NCBI GenBank assembly: GCA_943914745.1
Contig: CALUDF010000030.1
Span: 1-15,090, forward strand
Source of the DNA: an uncultured Bacteriovorax sp.
Lineage (GTDB): Bacteria > Bdellovibrionota > Bacteriovoracia > Bacteriovoracales > Bacteriovoracaceae
Length of the DNA stretch: 15,090 nucleotides
Direction of reading: 5' to 3'
Below, piece after piece: positions 14,338-15,090 of this stretch (positions are counted from its first letter, which is position 1; the number at the start of each line of letters is the position of its first letter). A model generated the notes under the pieces. The model was not told the DNA's origin. It made no database searches and was given only the letters and a program-made list of their open reading frames with translations. Both the position numbers and the translations under genes were made by a program.

Positions 14338-14994
14338 ATGACATTCATAAAAAAGACAATCGCGACGAATCTCTTTCTTTTATCACTTAACGCTTTTGCG
14401 GCAAGTGGAGAGCTCAATTTGCACTCAGAGACCACATTCGAGCCTTCCCACACCAACCGCTTCTCTTTCATGTTGGGAGTCAATCCGAGCCTGACAAAAG
14501 CGGCCGATCTCAAAAGCTTTAACTTCTCTTACGGAAAAAAACTGGAAAACTTTTGGGCCGATGCCAATGTCCTCATGACCAAAGGTCTCTTCAAGAAATT
14601 CTCGGCCAACAACGCCGCCGCCACCGGAGCAACTGACGACGACCTCGCCAATCAAGAAAACAGCCTGACAACTATTGGCGTGGGAATCGGCCGCGAAACT
14701 CGCTATGCACAAACCCTCCTGCCTCTTGATGACATCTATGAACTTATGGCCGCCAACCTCACTTACAATATGTACAAAGAAGAATTCTCCGGCAGCTCTT
14801 TTAACGGTCCTGGAATCATGGCGAAATTTTCTGTCTACAAGCGCTTCAATGATTATTTTAGTGCCGGAGCTCATTTCAATTACAACCTGGCCGTGGTAAA
14901 AAGATCCGAAGAAAATGACAATGAAACCAGCTCACAGCGCTCACTGACTTTGGGTTTTTTGACCATCGGTGTGGATTTGAGTTTCTATCTCTAA
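14338..14994 (+). CDS. Probable small outer-membrane beta-barrel protein
   Basis: Not a family I recognise. The 218-residue protein has a signal peptide (residues 1-22, LFLLSLNAFAA) and a mature part made of alternating hydrophobic/polar strands with aromatic ends (RFSFMLGVNPSL, NFSYGKKLENFW, TTIGVGIGRETRY, AANLTYNMYKEEF, IMAKFSVYKRFNDYFSAGAHF, SLTLGFLTIGVDLSFYL). The last residues, LSFYL, resemble a terminal barrel strand; the Bam signal normally ends in Phe or Trp, so Leu is a small deviation. A membrane barrel of about eight strands would fit. One base separates it from the TolC-family stop (TAA-A-ATG), so the two are probably made together. A loop at about 88-108 is Ala/Asp/Asn-rich. Function unknown. 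Confidence 0.72.
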   Translation: MTFIKKTIATNLFLLSLNAFAASGELNLHSETTFEPSHTNRFSFMLGVNPSLTKAADLKSFNFSYGKKLENFWADANVLMTKGLFKKFSANNAAATGATDDDLANQENSLTTIGVGIGRETRYAQTLLPLDDIYELMAANLTYNMYKEEFSGSSFNGPGIMAKFSVYKRFNDYFSAGAHFNYNLAVVKRSEENDNETSSQRSLTLGFLTIGVDLSFYL

Positions 14995-15009
14995 AAAACA
15001 AGGTGGATT

Positions 15010-15090
15010 ATGATTCCTCGTTACGAAGCAAAGGCCATCACCCCGATCTGGAGTGATGAAAATAAGTTTAAAACCTTCCTTCAAATCGAG
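15010..15090 (+). CDS. purB: Adenylosuccinate lyase (5' end only)
   Basis: The first 27 codons from ATG 15010 read MIPRYEAKAITPIWSDENKF, the very characteristic N-terminus of bacterial PurB (MIPRY...IWSDENKF), followed by KTFLQIE. PurB cleaves SAICAR and adenylosuccinate in purine synthesis. The rest of the gene, including the catalytic loop, lies beyond the right edge. AAGGTGG ends 7 nt or so before the ATG as Shine-Dalgarno. It follows the barrel gene by 15 nt, so it may share its transcript. Confidence 0.9.
   Translation, partial: MIPRYEAKAITPIWSDENKFKTFLQIE

Noticed and set aside
14425..14874. 149-codon open frame on the minus strand opposite the barrel gene
   Set aside because: It has no signal, motif or Shine-Dalgarno and is fully antisense to a gene with a clear signal peptide and barrel pattern.
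1..15090. tRNA, rRNA, CRISPR array, insertion sequence or phage genes
   Set aside because: Nothing resembling these was seen; apart from short gaps the window is filled by the listed genes.

Overview
The window looks like a piece of the main chromosome of an AT-leaning Gram-negative bacterium. It carries Kdo (lipopolysaccharide core sugar) synthesis genes, a lipoprotein with a lipobox, a TolC-family outer-membrane protein, a probable small outer-membrane beta-barrel and a DsbD/ScsB-type disulfide reductase. The gene style (signal peptides ending in AFA-A, an HDINNP-type sensor kinase, many secreted coiled-coil or TPR proteins of unknown role) suggests the Bdellovibrionota, perhaps a Bacteriovorax/Peredibacter-like organism. 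That placement is inference; no rRNA or other marker is present. I see no mobile elements, tRNAs, rRNAs or CRISPR arrays. The window is almost fully coding: 16 genes, two of them cut by the edges.

Left part, minus strand (1-3765): a six-pass membrane histidine kinase, a leaderless BtuF-like substrate-binding protein whose start overlaps the kinase stop by 8 nt, then after a 96-nt gap a TPR lipoprotein with a His-rich linker, and a FecR-domain secreted protein that overlaps the lipoprotein gene by 8 nt and runs off the left edge. A good sigma70-like promoter for the kinase lies at 3803-3831. A divergent promoter region (3766-3954) separates it from a plus-strand dsbD/scsB-like gene (3955-6171), whose candidate promoter has a GC-rich palindrome centred between its -35 and -10.

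Middle, minus strand (6152-12105): a compact operon in transcription order kdsB, pyrG, kdsA, kdsC, DUF493 gene, gpsA, ADP-ribosylglycohydrolase. Most junctions are overlaps of 1-14 nt. KdsA, KdsC and KdsB make and activate Kdo; PyrG supplies the CTP that KdsB consumes; GpsA makes glycerol-3-phosphate for phospholipids. The operon is therefore a cell-envelope precursor unit. The terminal ADP-ribosylglycohydrolase gene converges on the dsbD gene and overlaps it tail to tail by 20 bp. Two start sites are refined: KdsB from a GTG at 12105, and the DUF493 protein from an ATG at 8308.

Right part, plus strand (12166-15090): a 60-nt divergent promoter region with a 12-bp palindrome, a small secreted helical protein with two cysteines, a TolC-family protein with a long acidic/Pro-rich N-terminal extension, a small probable outer-membrane barrel one base downstream, and the first 27 codons of purB.

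Nothing here is a clear novel defence or mobile system. The best leads are the translationally coupled kinase plus leaderless binding protein, the His-rich lipoprotein/FecR pair, the palindrome in the dsbD-like promoter, and the uncharacterised envelope cluster around the TolC homologue.
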